This document shows, one piece after another, positions 17,249 through 26,358 of a stretch of DNA of 62,628 bases. Under the pieces are notes generated by a model. The model did no database searches, was not told the DNA's origin, and worked only from the letters and a program-made list of their open reading frames with translations. The position numbers were made by a program, and so were the translations under genes. Origin of the DNA: Magnetococcales bacterium WMHbin3 (GTDB taxonomy: Bacteria; Pseudomonadota; Magnetococcia; Magnetococcales; Magnetaquicoccaceae); the NCBI GenBank assembly GCA_002753185.1, contig PDZX01000019.1:1-62628 (forward strand), given 5' to 3'. How positions within the stretch are numbered: the stretch's first letter is position 1; each line of letters starts with the position of its first letter.

Positions 17249-18747
17249 CCGTTTTTTTGCAGAGGTTGTCACAGATCGCCGCAAGCATCGCCATGCTGCT
17301 CTTCGCTTTGGATGGCGGGGCCGGGGAGCGTCCGGTCGTGACCTTTCTGCATACCTGCGATGTCTATAATCTCTCTCCCTTGACCGAAAAGGGTGGCGTG
17401 GCCCGTTTCGCCACCCTGCTGCAACGGGAGCGCAAGCGGGATCCGGAGGCGCTCTTTGTTTTGCCTGGGGATTTTCTCTCCCCTTCGCTCATGACTCCTC
17501 TCTTTCGTGGCGCGCAGATGGTGGAGGCCCTCAACCGCCTGGGCCTGGATTACGCCGCGCCGGGCAACCACGAATTCGACATCGGTTTGGAGAGCCTGGA
17601 CCGCAATGTGTCGGCCAGCCGTTTCACCTGGATCGTCAGCAATTTGCTCAAGGATGACGCCCCCTATCCCGGCATGCGTCAGGAGGTAGTGCGGCGGGTC
17701 AAGGGGGTGACGGTGGGATTTTTCGGCCTGCTGGATCCGGTTTTCAACCAGGTGGTGCGTTTCCCGCCGGGGGTGGTGATCACCGATCCCTTCCAGGCGG
17801 CGCGGGAGCGGGTCGCCTCCCTGCGCGCCGCCGGGGCGGAGCTGGTGGTTGCCTTGAGCCACATGAGCCTGCCGGTGGAACGGGAACTGGCGAAGCAGGC
17901 GCCGGGCATCGACCTGATCCTGGCCGGGGATGACCATGTGGTGGCCAGGGAGTTGATCGGCGACACGCTGTTGGTGGAGGCCGGCCTGGAGTTCCAGGTC
18001 CTGGCGCGGATCGTCCTGACCCCTGGCAAGCCCAAGAGCCTGGAGATGGTGGAGATTTTCGACGTGGACGCCTCGGTCCCCGCCGATCCGGAGATGGCGG
18101 CCTGGGTGCAAACCCATGAAGACCGGCTTTCCCAGGCGTTGGATCGGGAGATCGGTTTTTCGAAGGTTCCCCTGGATGCCACCAACGCGGCGGTGCGGTC
18201 GCGGGAGACCAACACCGGCAATCTGATCGCCGACGCCATGCGCGCCTACTGCAAGAGCGATTTGGGGTTGATGAACGGGGGTGGCATCCGCACCAACAAG
18301 CTGCATCCCGCCGGGGCCATCACCAAACGGCTGGTTCAGTCGTGGCTGCCGTTCGGCAACACCGTGGTTTGTTTGGAAATTTCCGGTCGTGCGCTTCGGG
18401 ATGCTCTGGAACACGGGGTGAGCGAGGCAGAGAACATCAAGGGCCGTTTTCCCCAGGTGTCGGGCGTGACCTTCCGGTTCGACCCCGTCGCCCCGGTGGG
18501 GAGCCGGGTTTCCGAAATCCGAGTCGGGAATGCCCCCCTGGACGAGGCGCGGGTCTATACCCTGGCGACGACCGATTTCCTGGCCGATGGGGGGGATGGT
18601 TATGGGGTTCTGAAGTCTCTGCGGCGTCTGGTGGCGGCCACGGCCGGGGAGTTGATCACCGAGGTGGTGACGCGTTATCTTGCCAGTTTGGGGCGTGCGT
18701 TTGATGGTGTTCCGGAGGGGCGCATCCGGTCGAGCGGAACGCCATGA
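17245..18747 (+). CDS. exported 5'-nucleotidase / metallophosphatase (UshA-like)
   Basis: About 500 residues, probably periplasmic. The start is a GTG overlapping the ftsK stop (GTGA), followed by a weak signal peptide (LSQIAASIAMLLFALDGG). The metallophosphatase part has LHTCDVYNLSP, PGDFLSPS, PGNHEFDIG and LAGDDHV. The first motif has Asp-x-Tyr-Asn where E. coli UshA has Asp-x-His, which matches a known DVYN subfamily. The C-terminal nucleotidase domain has SRETNTGNLIADAMR, MNGGGIRTNK and TTDFLADGGDGY, the usual substrate-binding segments. It probably releases phosphate from external nucleotides. Confidence 0.88.
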   Translation: MTVFLQRLSQIAASIAMLLFALDGGAGERPVVTFLHTCDVYNLSPLTEKGGVARFATLLQRERKRDPEALFVLPGDFLSPSLMTPLFRGAQMVEALNRLGLDYAAPGNHEFDIGLESLDRNVSASRFTWIVSNLLKDDAPYPGMRQEVVRRVKGVTVGFFGLLDPVFNQVVRFPPGVVITDPFQAARERVASLRAAGAELVVALSHMSLPVERELAKQAPGIDLILAGDDHVVARELIGDTLLVEAGLEFQVLARIVLTPGKPKSLEMVEIFDVDASVPADPEMAAWVQTHEDRLSQALDREIGFSKVPLDATNAAVRSRETNTGNLIADAMRAYCKSDLGLMNGGGIRTNKLHPAGAITKRLVQSWLPFGNTVVCLEISGRALRDALEHGVSEAENIKGRFPQVSGVTFRFDPVAPVGSRVSEIRVGNAPLDEARVYTLATTDFLADGGDGYGVLKSLRRLVAATAGELITEVVTRYLASLGRAFDGVPEGRIRSSGTP

Positions 18748-18762
18748 TTTTTGAACTGGCTG

Positions 18763-18893
18763 TCAAAGCGGCAGAAGTCTCAACCGTGTGCGACGCGGAT
18801 CAATCGTGAGCAATGCCCCTGCATCCAACTGAGTCGTCATCTGTCGCAAGGCGTCCGGCGTGGTGCAAGATTCCCATCGATGAGCAATTTCAT
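18763..18893 (-). pseudogene. DUF5615 PIN-like toxin gene with large internal deletion
   Basis: The ATG at 18893 overlaps the DUF433 stop (ATGA) and opens with MKLLIDGNLAPR, the expected start of a DUF5615 PIN-like protein. The frame then shifts and ends at a stop after 18 codons. In another frame the last segment reads LDAGALLTIDPRRTRLRLLP, the expected DUF5615 C-terminus. The middle, roughly two thirds of the usual 115 or so residues including most active-site residues, is gone. DUF433 and DUF5615 genes are usually paired like a toxin-antitoxin module, so the antitoxin-like partner here is an orphan. Confidence 0.75.
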
Positions 18894-19120
18894 GCGCTGG
18901 CCAGCACGATCTCACGTTCCTCGACCCGCCAGGCGGCATAGCGCAGGGCTTGCAAAATGTCCTCGCGTTCCAGATAGGGATAGTCGGCAAGAATGTCTTC
19001 GAAGCTGTGACCCGCGCCGATTTGCCCGACGATCATGCCGACCGTGACCCGCATGCCACGGACACACGGCTTGCCCCCCATCACGTCCGGGTGTTGGGTG
19101 ATGCGATCAAATGGTTTCAT
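18890..19120 (-). CDS. DUF433 family protein (putative antitoxin)
   Basis: 76 residues, starting MKPFDRITQHPDVMGGKP and containing RGMRVTVGMIVGQI and DYPYLEREDILQAL, all typical of DUF433. The family has a winged-helix DNA-binding fold and is regarded as antitoxin-like because it accompanies DUF5615 PIN-like proteins. The partner gene downstream overlaps by 4 bases but is broken by an internal deletion. The ATG at 19120 is chosen because the conserved domain begins there. The upstream DNA is AT-rich. Confidence 0.88.
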   Translation of the reverse strand: MKPFDRITQHPDVMGGKPCVRGMRVTVGMIVGQIGAGHSFEDILADYPYLEREDILQALRYAAWRVEEREIVLASA

Positions 19121-19205
19121 GAGGCTCTCAAAGATAAAATTTATATACAATTGCAAGGGGTTTAGCAATTTCCTATCTGTTCGTGAGTATCAGATATATT
19201 TAATA

Positions 19206-20033
19206 TTATTTTTTCCGATCAAACCGCATGCCGCTGCGACCACCGGACTGCACGGTCTCCACCAGGCGGTCCACGGTCATGGCGTCGGCCACGGCGAGGA
19301 GTTTGAACTGCACCCCGTAACGCATCCAGGTGACGTCGATCTCCCGATGGTCGCGTGCCCTGGAAATGGTCATGAGGGTGCCATAGGTGACGATGGGGGT
19401 GCCCATGAGGATCTCGCCGCGCATGGCCAGTCCCAGTTTGTCGCCGATCTCCAGCGGGGCGGCGCTTTCCTGGCAGGCGAACGACAGCCCGCCGGAGGAG
19501 AGATCCACCACCCTGGCCATGAAGGGTTCGGTTCCCTTCTTTTGCACCTGGACCTCCAGGTGGATCTCATCCGGAATCTCCACGCGAATCTGTTGACGCC
19601 TGGGGGAGCTGATGATGGCGGGGGGCCAGGAAAGCTCGATGGCCTGGCCGGCTTCCAGACGCAACACGCGCTGAAAGACGACCACGGTGCGATAGTGTTC
19701 CAGACCGAGATAAAAACTCAGGATCACCTTGTTGGCCTTGCGGATCTTCATGTTGCCGTCCGTTGGCTCCAGGGGGGTGATCCGGATCCATTGCGTATCT
19801 TCCGGCTTTTCGTTCGGCTCGGCTTCCGTTTGCGTTTTCACGCCGGCCGCATAGCGGTTCAGGATGGCCGTGGCGGCCAGTTTCTGCATCTGGTCGGGAT
19901 CGGTGATCTCCAACAGGCGGGCGCCATAGCGTTTCTCCTCGCCCTCGATGACGATCTCCAGGAGTGCGTTTTCGGATACGGCCTTCTTGAGGGTTGCCAG
20001 GACATCGACTTGCTTTTTGACCCCTTTTTCCAT
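19206..20033 (-). CDS. PilZ-domain protein (putative c-di-GMP effector)
   Basis: About 275 residues in a YcgR-like arrangement, with an N-terminal beta-rich domain and a C-terminal PilZ domain. The c-di-GMP binding signature is visible as RRQQIRV (RxxxR type) followed some 35 residues later by VVDLSSGGLSF (D/NxSxxG). No membrane segment is seen. It probably controls motility or surface polysaccharide in response to c-di-GMP, and a GGDEF cyclase is encoded at 60.7 kb. The start is unclear: ATG at 20033, GTG at 20039 (5 bases from GGGAG) or GTG at 20045. Confidence 0.85.
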   Translation of the reverse strand: MEKGVKKQVDVLATLKKAVSENALLEIVIEGEEKRYGARLLEITDPDQMQKLAATAILNRYAAGVKTQTEAEPNEKPEDTQWIRITPLEPTDGNMKIRKANKVILSFYLGLEHYRTVVVFQRVLRLEAGQAIELSWPPAIISSPRRQQIRVEIPDEIHLEVQVQKKGTEPFMARVVDLSSGGLSFACQESAAPLEIGDKLGLAMRGEILMGTPIVTYGTLMTISRARDHREIDVTWMRYGVQFKLLAVADAMTVDRLVETVQSGGRSGMRFDRKK

Positions 20034-20117
20034 GATCACATCCACTCCCGCGTGTCAGGCGTGCCGACAAAGATTGCAAAATTGCGACTTGTTTATGCAA
20101 TTTTCGGACCCATGAAC

Positions 20118-20147
20118 GCCATCGCCCCTCGAAAAAGGGGCGATGGC
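20118..20147 (-). terminator. stem-loop downstream of the exported-protein gene
   Basis: A perfect 11-base stem (GCCATCGCCCC and its complement) encloses an 8-base A-rich loop. It starts 25 bases after the stop of the minus-strand gene at 20172. There is no clear U-tract, so it may instead be a processing or stability element. Confidence 0.5.
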
Positions 20148-20171
20148 AAAAGACGGGTTGTGGTCGTGAGA

Positions 20172-21035
20172 TTATTGGAACTTGGCCGGGGCTTTTTTGT
20201 CCGCGTCGGGCATGGGGGGCTGGCCCTTGGCGTTCGGCTCGTCCGGCTGGGCGCTGGGCGGGGCCGGGGGCGCCACCTGCTTGAAATCCTTGGGGACCTG
20301 GAAGAGGGCGGCGTCCTGATTCCCCTCGGCGATGTTGGAGATCTCCATGGGGGAGTTGCGGCCCTCGCCCATGCGCACCGGAATGCGCAGGTTCACGTCG
20401 ATCCACTGGAGGTAGCTGTTGCGCTTGTCCTTGAAGCTGTGCGTGAACTCCCATTTTTCCGTGTCGCGGCCATTGACCTTCTCCACGCCCAGGAGTTTGC
20501 GCTCCATGGTCGGGCCGTTTTCGGGCTGCTGCTTGATGACGATGCGCCGTTTGGGATCGATCCACAGGGAGACCTGATAGGCCACCTCCTTGGCGCTGGC
20601 CTTGACGGTCCATTTTTCGGTGGGGATGCCGTTGATGGTCTCGTTGCCCGCCGCCGCGCAGTTGAGTTGCGCGTCGGTCTTGCACGGTCCCTGCGGGTCG
20701 CCGGGCATCAGTTCGACGTCCGGCTTGGGCGGCATCAGCGCCTCGCTCATCCCTTCGTGGTACTCCTTTTTGTCCGGCAGGAGCGTGAAGGCCTTGCGGT
20801 CGGCCAGATTGATGATGAGGACTTTTTTGGTGCCCTGATACATCCCTTCCGAGCGGAAACGATCCGGTCCCACGAAGAGCTTACCCTTGGCCTGGTCCTT
20901 GGGGTTTTCCGGGTTGGTCATGAGAATGTCGGCGGAAAACGGGGAGTTGTACCAATTGGCGGCATGGGCCGCGCCGGTCGGCAGGGCCAGCGTGGCCAGC
21001 AAAACGGGGATCGGAAACAAGCGAAACATGGACAT
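20172..21035 (-). CDS. exported protein, DUF4412/LolA-like
   Basis: About 287 residues. A clear Sec signal peptide (FRLFPIPVLLATLALPTGA, cleaved after AHA) is followed by a beta-rich domain. Segments such as KGKLFVGPDRFRSEG and LWIDPKRRIVIKQQ resemble the LolA-like or DUF4412 half-barrel fold. A Pro/Ala-rich tail closes the protein. It probably sits in the periplasm or outer envelope; the ligand is unknown. The ATG at 21035 is preferred because AGAGG lies 7 bases upstream. A strong stem-loop follows the stop. Confidence 0.75.
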   Translation of the reverse strand: MSMFRLFPIPVLLATLALPTGAAHAANWYNSPFSADILMTNPENPKDQAKGKLFVGPDRFRSEGMYQGTKKVLIINLADRKAFTLLPDKKEYHEGMSEALMPPKPDVELMPGDPQGPCKTDAQLNCAAAGNETINGIPTEKWTVKASAKEVAYQVSLWIDPKRRIVIKQQPENGPTMERKLLGVEKVNGRDTEKWEFTHSFKDKRNSYLQWIDVNLRIPVRMGEGRNSPMEISNIAEGNQDAALFQVPKDFKQVAPPAPPSAQPDEPNAKGQPPMPDADKKAPAKFQ

Positions 21036-21152
21036 TCGGGCGCCTCTCATGGAAAATTGGGGGTGACGGTGCATCCGGTTTCGGTAATCTTACCTTTCGT
21101 CGATCCGTGGTGCAAGCCCAACCAAAATTCACAGCAATAAGGAGTTGTTCCC

Positions 21153-21578
21153 GTGGCCATTCAACGTACCCTTTCCATGATCAAGCCCGATGCCGTGGCC
21201 AAAAACGTCATCGGCCAGATTCAGGCCCGTTTCGAGGCGGCGGGACTGCGCATCGTCGCGGCCAGGATGCTGCATCTCTCCCCGGCGCAGGCGGGGGCCT
21301 TCTACGGGGTGCACAAGGGCAAGCCCTTCTACGACGACCTGGTGGCCTACATGAGTTCCGGTCCCATCATCGCCCAGGTTCTGGAAGGGGAGAACGCCAT
21401 CGCCAAAAATCGCGAGGTGATGGGCGCCACCAATCCGGCCAACGCTGCGCCGGGCACCATTCGCGCCGATTTCGCCTCCAGCATCGAGGCCAACGCCGTG
21501 CACGGTTCGGATGCCCCGGAGACCGCCGCCGTGGAGATTGCCTTTTTCTTCAATCAGATGGACATCTGCTCCCGCTGA
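21153..21578 (+). CDS. ndk: nucleoside diphosphate kinase
   Basis: A 141-residue enzyme that transfers phosphate between nucleoside tri- and diphosphates. The N-terminus [14 protein letters not shown] and the active-site segment [12 protein letters not shown] with its catalytic histidine are intact. The start is GTG, supported by AAGGAG nine bases upstream. rlmN follows after 15 bases, a pairing seen in many proteobacteria. Confidence 0.97.
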   Translation: MAIQRTLSMIKPDAVAKNVIGQIQARFEAAGLRIVAARMLHLSPAQAGAFYGVHKGKPFYDDLVAYMSSGPIIAQVLEGENAIAKNREVMGATNPANAAPGTIRADFASSIEANAVHGSDAPETAAVEIAFFFNQMDICSR

Positions 21579-21593
21579 TCCGGTCGTGTCGCC

Positions 21594-22634
21594 ATGCCCG
21601 TGACGCTCACCGGCCTCACCCGCCAGGAGTTGGTTGACCTCATGTCGCAATGGGGGGAGAAGCCTTATCGGGCGCATCAGATCTGGTCCTGGCTCCACGT
21701 CCGGCTCGCCGCCGACGTGGAGTCCATGACCGATCTGGCCAAGCCGTTTCGCGCCCGCCTGGCCGCCGAATGCGCCCCCTTGCGACCGGAGCCGCTCGAT
21801 CATCGGGTTTCTGGGGACGGCACCGAAAAGTGGCTGCTCGGTTTTGCCGACGGGGTGAGCGTGGAGACGGTCTTCATCCCGGAGACCGACCGGGGGACGG
21901 TATGCGTCTCGTCCCAGGCGGGGTGCAGCCTGGCTTGTCCCTTCTGCCGCACCGGCACCCTGGACTTGCGGCGCAATTTGACCGCCGCAGAGATCGTCCA
22001 GCAGGTCACCTTCGCGCGTGCCGTCCTTGCCGCGCGGGGCATGCGGGTGACCAATCTGGTGCTGATGGGCATGGGGGAACCCCTGTACAACCTCGACGCG
22101 GTGATTCAGGCGGTGCGGATCTTCATGGATCCCAACGGCCTGGCTTTCGGCAACCGCAAGATCACCCTCTCCACGGTTGGGGTGGTCCCGCGCATGGCCG
22201 AGGCGGGTTGCCATCTGCCCATCAATCTGGCCGTTTCGCTGCACAGCGTGCGCGACGCGGTGCGCGACCTCCTGGTGCCCATCAACCGGAAATTCGACCT
22301 GAGCGCCTTGCGTCGCGCCGCTCTGGCCTGGCCATTGCGTCCACGGGGCCGCATCACCTGGGAATATGTCCTGCTCGACGGGGTCAACGACTCGGAACAG
22401 GACGCCAGGGAGTTGGTGGCCTGGTTGCGTGGCATCCCTTCCAAGGTCAATCTGTTGGCCTTCAATCCCTGGCCCGGCGCGCCATTCGCGCCTTCCTCGC
22501 CTGAGAAAATCCGTCGTTTTCAAGAAATTGTCATGGCTTCCGGACTGGTGACCGTGGTTCGCGACAGCCGGGGCGCCGATGTGGGCGCGGCCTGTGGCCA
22601 GTTGGCCGGGGCGGGATGTGACGAAGTGGCTTGA
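21594..22634 (+). CDS. rlmN: dual-specificity 23S rRNA/tRNA adenine-C2 methyltransferase RlmN
   Basis: A radical SAM enzyme, 346 residues, that methylates A2503 of 23S rRNA and A37 of some tRNAs. The iron-sulfur motif is CSLACPFCRTG. SSQAGCS, LMGMGEPLYN and AVSLHSVRDAVRD are as expected, and the C-terminal segment DSRGADVGAACGQLAG holds the catalytic cysteine. The stop codon overlaps the -35 box of the next gene's promoter. Confidence 0.96.
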   Translation: MPVTLTGLTRQELVDLMSQWGEKPYRAHQIWSWLHVRLAADVESMTDLAKPFRARLAAECAPLRPEPLDHRVSGDGTEKWLLGFADGVSVETVFIPETDRGTVCVSSQAGCSLACPFCRTGTLDLRRNLTAAEIVQQVTFARAVLAARGMRVTNLVLMGMGEPLYNLDAVIQAVRIFMDPNGLAFGNRKITLSTVGVVPRMAEAGCHLPINLAVSLHSVRDAVRDLLVPINRKFDLSALRRAALAWPLRPRGRITWEYVLLDGVNDSEQDARELVAWLRGIPSKVNLLAFNPWPGAPFAPSSPEKIRRFQEIVMASGLVTVVRDSRGADVGAACGQLAGAGCDEVA

Positions 22635-22659
22635 CGAACTTGTGTCAATCCGTTATCTT
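22631..22659 (+). promoter_or_regulatory. sigma70-like promoter of the carrier gene
   Basis: TTGACG and TATCTT are separated by exactly 17 bases. The -35 box overlaps the rlmN stop codon, and the -10 box is 41 bases before the ATG at 22701. The downstream carrier can therefore be expressed independently of ndk-rlmN. Confidence 0.55.
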
Positions 22660-22700
22660 TCGCCACTTTTCCACCCCTCAACCTGACAGGTTACCCGCTT

Positions 22701-24059
22701 ATGAAACGTTTTCTCATTGCCTTGATGTTTTCTTTATGTCTGCCGGACACGCTTTTTGCAGCAGATGCTCATATGGCAGCTTTGCCGTCACTCTTCGGAA
22801 TTCCAGTGGATTTTATTCTCTTTGCTTTGGTTTTGCTTGGCGTGGCGCTGTTTCATAATAATACGCTTCAGGTTGCTTTGACTGGAGTGGTAACCATCAC
22901 CCTGTATAAATTTTTTGTAACCGGATTCAAGCACGGGTCGGGCATCGCGGGACTGATCTCCCACTTCCAGCACGAGTGGGTGATCCTGGCCAACCTCTTC
23001 TGCCTGCTGATGGGATTCGCCTTGCTTTCCAATCACTTCGAAAACAGCAAGGTCCCGGATCTGCTCCCCCGCTTCCTGCCTGAGGGCTGGATGGGCGGGT
23101 TCGTGTTGTTGGTGCTGATCGCCGTGCTCTCCAGCTTTCTGGACAACATCGCGGCGGCCCTCATCGGCGGCAGCATCGCCCATGTCGTGTTTCGCGGCAA
23201 GGTACACATCGGCTACATCGCCGCCATCGTCGCGGCCTCCAATGCCGGCGGCGCGGGGAGCGTGGTCGGGGACACCACCACCACCATGATGTGGATCGCA
23301 GGCATCAGCCCCCTGGCGGTGGTGCATGCCTACGCCGCCGCGCTGGTGGCGATTTTCATCTCCGGCATTCCGGCGGCGATCCAGCAGCACAAGTACTCCC
23401 CGATCAATGCCGCCCCGCCGGAAGGGGTGAAGGTCGACCATGCCAGGGTCGCCATCGTGGCCTGCATCCTGATCATGGCCATCACCGTCAATGTCATCAT
23501 CAACGTGAAGTACAACGAGATTTCCGACACCTTTCCCTTCATCGGGGTGGCGGTGTGGGTGGCGATCCTGATCTGCACTCCGATCCGCCGTCCGGCCTGG
23601 GAGTTGATGCCGGAGACCTTCAAGGGGAGCGTCTTCCTGCTCTCCCTGGTGGTGTGCGCCTCGCTGATGCCGGTGGAAAAGCTGCCGCTGGCCTCCTGGC
23701 AGACCGCCTTCGGCCTGGGCTTCGTCTCGGCGGTGTTCGACAACATCCCCTTGACCGCCCTGGCCATCAAGCAGGGGGGGTATGACTGGGGCGTGCTGGC
23801 CTATTCCGTGGGCTACGGCGGATCGATGATCTGGTTCGGCTCCTCGGCGGGGGTGGCCATCACCAACAACTTCCACGAGGCCCGTTCCGTGGGCATGTGG
23901 CTGCGCCACGGCTGGCACGTCACGCTGGCCTACATCGTCGGCTTCTTCGTGATGCTGACCCTGTTGGGCTGGCATCCCTCGGCGGATCGCTACCACACCG
24001 CCCCCGTCGATCAGCAGGCCCCGGCGGTTGCCCATGCCCCGGTCAAAGCCGGCTCCTGA
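22701..24059 (+). CDS. ion transporter superfamily carrier (CitMHS/NhaD-like)
   Basis: A 452-residue inner-membrane protein with about 11-12 hydrophobic segments in two pseudo-symmetric halves. Each half has a conserved re-entrant region: SSFLDNIAAALIGGSIA with AASNAGGAGSVVGDTTTTM in the first, SAVFDNIPLTALAIKQGG with YGGSMIWFGSSAGVAITNN in the second. This is the pattern of NhaD sodium/proton antiporters and related anion carriers. The substrate cannot be decided. The N-terminus looks like a cleavable signal (MKRFLIALMFSLCLPDTLFA), as in NhaD-type proteins. It has its own promoter and a stem-loop after the stop. Confidence 0.85.
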   Translation: MKRFLIALMFSLCLPDTLFAADAHMAALPSLFGIPVDFILFALVLLGVALFHNNTLQVALTGVVTITLYKFFVTGFKHGSGIAGLISHFQHEWVILANLFCLLMGFALLSNHFENSKVPDLLPRFLPEGWMGGFVLLVLIAVLSSFLDNIAAALIGGSIAHVVFRGKVHIGYIAAIVAASNAGGAGSVVGDTTTTMMWIAGISPLAVVHAYAAALVAIFISGIPAAIQQHKYSPINAAPPEGVKVDHARVAIVACILIMAITVNVIINVKYNEISDTFPFIGVAVWVAILICTPIRRPAWELMPETFKGSVFLLSLVVCASLMPVEKLPLASWQTAFGLGFVSAVFDNIPLTALAIKQGGYDWGVLAYSVGYGGSMIWFGSSAGVAITNNFHEARSVGMWLRHGWHVTLAYIVGFFVMLTLLGWHPSADRYHTAPVDQQAPAVAHAPVKAGS

Positions 24060-24084
24060 TTTTTTTTACCACCTGTTTATGTCC

Positions 24085-24110
24085 CCGCGCGGCCCTCATG
24101 GGCCGCGCGG
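24085..24110 (+). terminator. GC-rich stem-loop after the carrier gene
   Basis: A perfect 11-base stem (CCGCGCGGCCC and its complement) encloses a 4-base loop, starting 26 bases after the carrier stop. A T-run lies before rather than after the stem, so intrinsic termination on the plus strand is not textbook. Confidence 0.5.
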
Positions 24111-24180
24111 CTTGACTTCGGTGGGAGAATGCGCGGATATTGGGAGCGGAATTCATCGCTTGCCAAGAGAATGACGCGCC

Positions 24181-26031
24181 ATGTCCCTCTTTCCGGACGA
24201 CGACACCCCCGCGACGGACACCCAACCGCCCAGTGACCAGAGGCTGCGCGAACACCCGCGCCACCGGGCGCTGCGCGACCACCTCGCCCGCCACGACCTG
24301 GTGGAACCGCGCCTGCTGGCCAAACTGCTGGGCTACCCCCTGGGCGAGGAGGAGATCGGCCTGGTGCCGTTCCTCACCCAGACCTGGCTGGTCACCCCGG
24401 AGGAGCTGAAAGCCGCCAAGGAGTACAAGCGCCAACAGCCCGACCTCTCCCTGGCCGACGCCATCATCCACTCCGGCTGCCTGGGGGAGACCGGGCTGGC
24501 CATGGCCCTGGCGGTGGTTTCGCGGCACCCCTTTCTCGCCTTGCGCCCCGAGGCGGTGGACGCCCTGGCCACCCGCCGCCTGGATGTCACCACCGCCAAC
24601 GCCTGGCGCGCCTTTCCGGTTCGTTTCGAGGGGGAGGCCATCCTCCTGGCTGTCGCCGATCCGCGCCGGATCGATGTCGGTGAGGCATCCGCCTTCATGG
24701 ATCGTCCCGTCCGCCTGGCTGTCGCCCCGGCGGGGGCCGTGCGCGGGGCCATCGCGACGTGGTACGGCGACGCGAATCTGCGCACCGGCGACGCCCTGAC
24801 CGGCGAACTCGACCTGCGCACCGTCACCCCCCCGGACAAAAACGCCCCCCCCATCTCCGGCAACGATGCCACCACCCTCATCAACCGCATCCTCCTGACC
24901 GCCGCCCGCATGAATGCCAGCGACGTCCACATCGTCCCCGACGAGCGGTTCCTGCGGGTCGATTTCCGCCTCGACGGACGGATTTTTCCCCAGGCCCAGC
25001 TGCCCCTCAACCTGGCCGGTCACATCGTCTCCCGCATCAAGGTGCTCGCCGGCCTGGACATCGCCGAGCGCCGCCTGCCCCAGGATGGCGCCATCCGTAC
25101 CCGTCTCCCGGATCGCGGCATGGACATCCGCGTCTCCGTCATCCCCGCCATTCGCGGCGAGGCGGTGGTGTTGCGTTTGCTGGACCTCCAGGTGGGGATC
25201 GTCAAGCTCGAGGATCTGGGCTTTTTTCCCGCCGATCAGGTGCGTCTGCGCCGCGCCGCCTCGCTGCCGCACGGCCTCATCCTCCTCACCGGCCCCACCG
25301 GCAGCGGCAAATCCACCACCCTGCGCGCCGCCCTCGATTTCATCCAGGCCAACGAAAACCGGCACATCCTCACCGTCGAAGACCCGGTGGAGGTCAAAAT
25401 GGAGGGGGTCACCCAGGTGCGGGTCCACGAGAAGATCGATTTCTCCTTTGCCCGCGCCCTGCGTCATTTCCTGCGTCACGACCCCGACGTCATCATGGTG
25501 GGCGAGATCCGCGACGCCCAAACCGCCCACATCGCGGTGCAGGCTGCCCTCACCGGCCATCTCGTCCTCTCCACCCTGCACACCAACGACGCCCCCGGCG
25601 CCGTCGCCCGGCTCCTGGACATGGGCGCGGAACCCTATCTGGTCTCCTCGGCAATCTCGCTGGTCATCGGTCAGCGGTTGGCGCGCCTGCTCTGTCCCCA
25701 CTGCCGCCGTGCCGTCCCCCTTGCCGAGGCCGAATGGAAGCTGTTGATCGCCATGGGTCACGACGCTCCCCCGCCGGAGACGCTCTGGCACCCCACCGGT
25801 TGCCCGCAATGCAACCGTACCGGCTACAAGGGCCGCACCGTGCTGTATGAAATGATGGTGATCGACGAGGCGTTGCGCGGCATGATCGCGCGTCGCGCCA
25901 GCGCCGGGGAGTTGCGCGCCGCCGCTTACGACAGGGGTTACCGACCCTTGGTGGACAGCGGCGTGGCCAAGGTGCTGCAGGGTCGCATCTCCCTGTCCGA
26001 GGCCGCAGTTTATCTCGATTTGATCTCCTGA
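24181..26031 (+). CDS. GspE/PilB family secretion or pilus-assembly ATPase
   Basis: A 616-residue hexameric traffic ATPase. The N-terminal MshEN-like region (residues 20-200) precedes the core. The core has LLTGPTGSGKSTTLRAAL (Walker A), the Asp box near ILTVEDPVE, Walker B VIMVGEIRDAQTA and the His box VLSTLHTNDAPGA. The zinc site is present as CPHC with CPQC near residues 505 and 540. It powers type II secretion, type IV pili or a related system. No other pilus or secretion gene is adjacent, so the partner machine is elsewhere. Confidence 0.93.
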   Translation: MSLFPDDDTPATDTQPPSDQRLREHPRHRALRDHLARHDLVEPRLLAKLLGYPLGEEEIGLVPFLTQTWLVTPEELKAAKEYKRQQPDLSLADAIIHSGCLGETGLAMALAVVSRHPFLALRPEAVDALATRRLDVTTANAWRAFPVRFEGEAILLAVADPRRIDVGEASAFMDRPVRLAVAPAGAVRGAIATWYGDANLRTGDALTGELDLRTVTPPDKNAPPISGNDATTLINRILLTAARMNASDVHIVPDERFLRVDFRLDGRIFPQAQLPLNLAGHIVSRIKVLAGLDIAERRLPQDGAIRTRLPDRGMDIRVSVIPAIRGEAVVLRLLDLQVGIVKLEDLGFFPADQVRLRRAASLPHGLILLTGPTGSGKSTTLRAALDFIQANENRHILTVEDPVEVKMEGVTQVRVHEKIDFSFARALRHFLRHDPDVIMVGEIRDAQTAHIAVQAALTGHLVLSTLHTNDAPGAVARLLDMGAEPYLVSSAISLVIGQRLARLLCPHCRRAVPLAEAEWKLLIAMGHDAPPPETLWHPTGCPQCNRTGYKGRTVLYEMMVIDEALRGMIARRASAGELRAAAYDRGYRPLVDSGVAKVLQGRISLSEAAVYLDLIS

Positions 26032-26034
26032 GCC

Positions 26035-26358
26035 TCAGGCATGCCGGAGCACCCAGTGGATCGCCGCGACTGGCAGGGTGCGTCGTTTGCCGCATTCGTC
26101 CTCGTAACCGAGGCGTCCTGCCTTCAGCAGGCTCAGGACCCGGCGTTTCGCCTCCGGTTCGTTCAGGCCGGATACCTGGCGCAGCCAGGCCATGTGAAAA
26201 CGGAACAGCTCCAGCAGAAAATCCCCGGACAGACCCACCGGCGGTGTAAGGTCGCGGGACGTCGGTTCCTCCTCGGCGGTGATCAGCGGCCACTCTCCCC
26301 GGACGCCTGTCCAGGTTCCGGTCGGCATGACGGAATATTCTCTGCTAGTCGTTTCCAT
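26035..26358 (-). CDS. hypothetical protein (107 aa)
   Basis: I do not recognise this protein. The first 45 residues look disordered. The rest is helical (LLELFRFHMAWLRQVSGL, EAKRRVLSLLKAGRL) and ends with YEDECGKRRTLPVAAIHWVL, which could be a small winged-helix-like domain. The ATG at 26358 is supported by AGGAGG seven bases upstream. It converges on the GspE-like gene, with the stops 4 bases apart. Confidence 0.6.
   Translation of the reverse strand: METTSREYSVMPTGTWTGVRGEWPLITAEEEPTSRDLTPPVGLSGDFLLELFRFHMAWLRQVSGLNEPEAKRRVLSLLKAGRLGYEDECGKRRTLPVAAIHWVLRHA

Noticed and set aside
15581..17284. 567-codon antisense frame over ftsK
   Set aside because: Rich in Arg, His and Gln as expected of a GC-rich shadow; FtsK motifs are on the plus strand.
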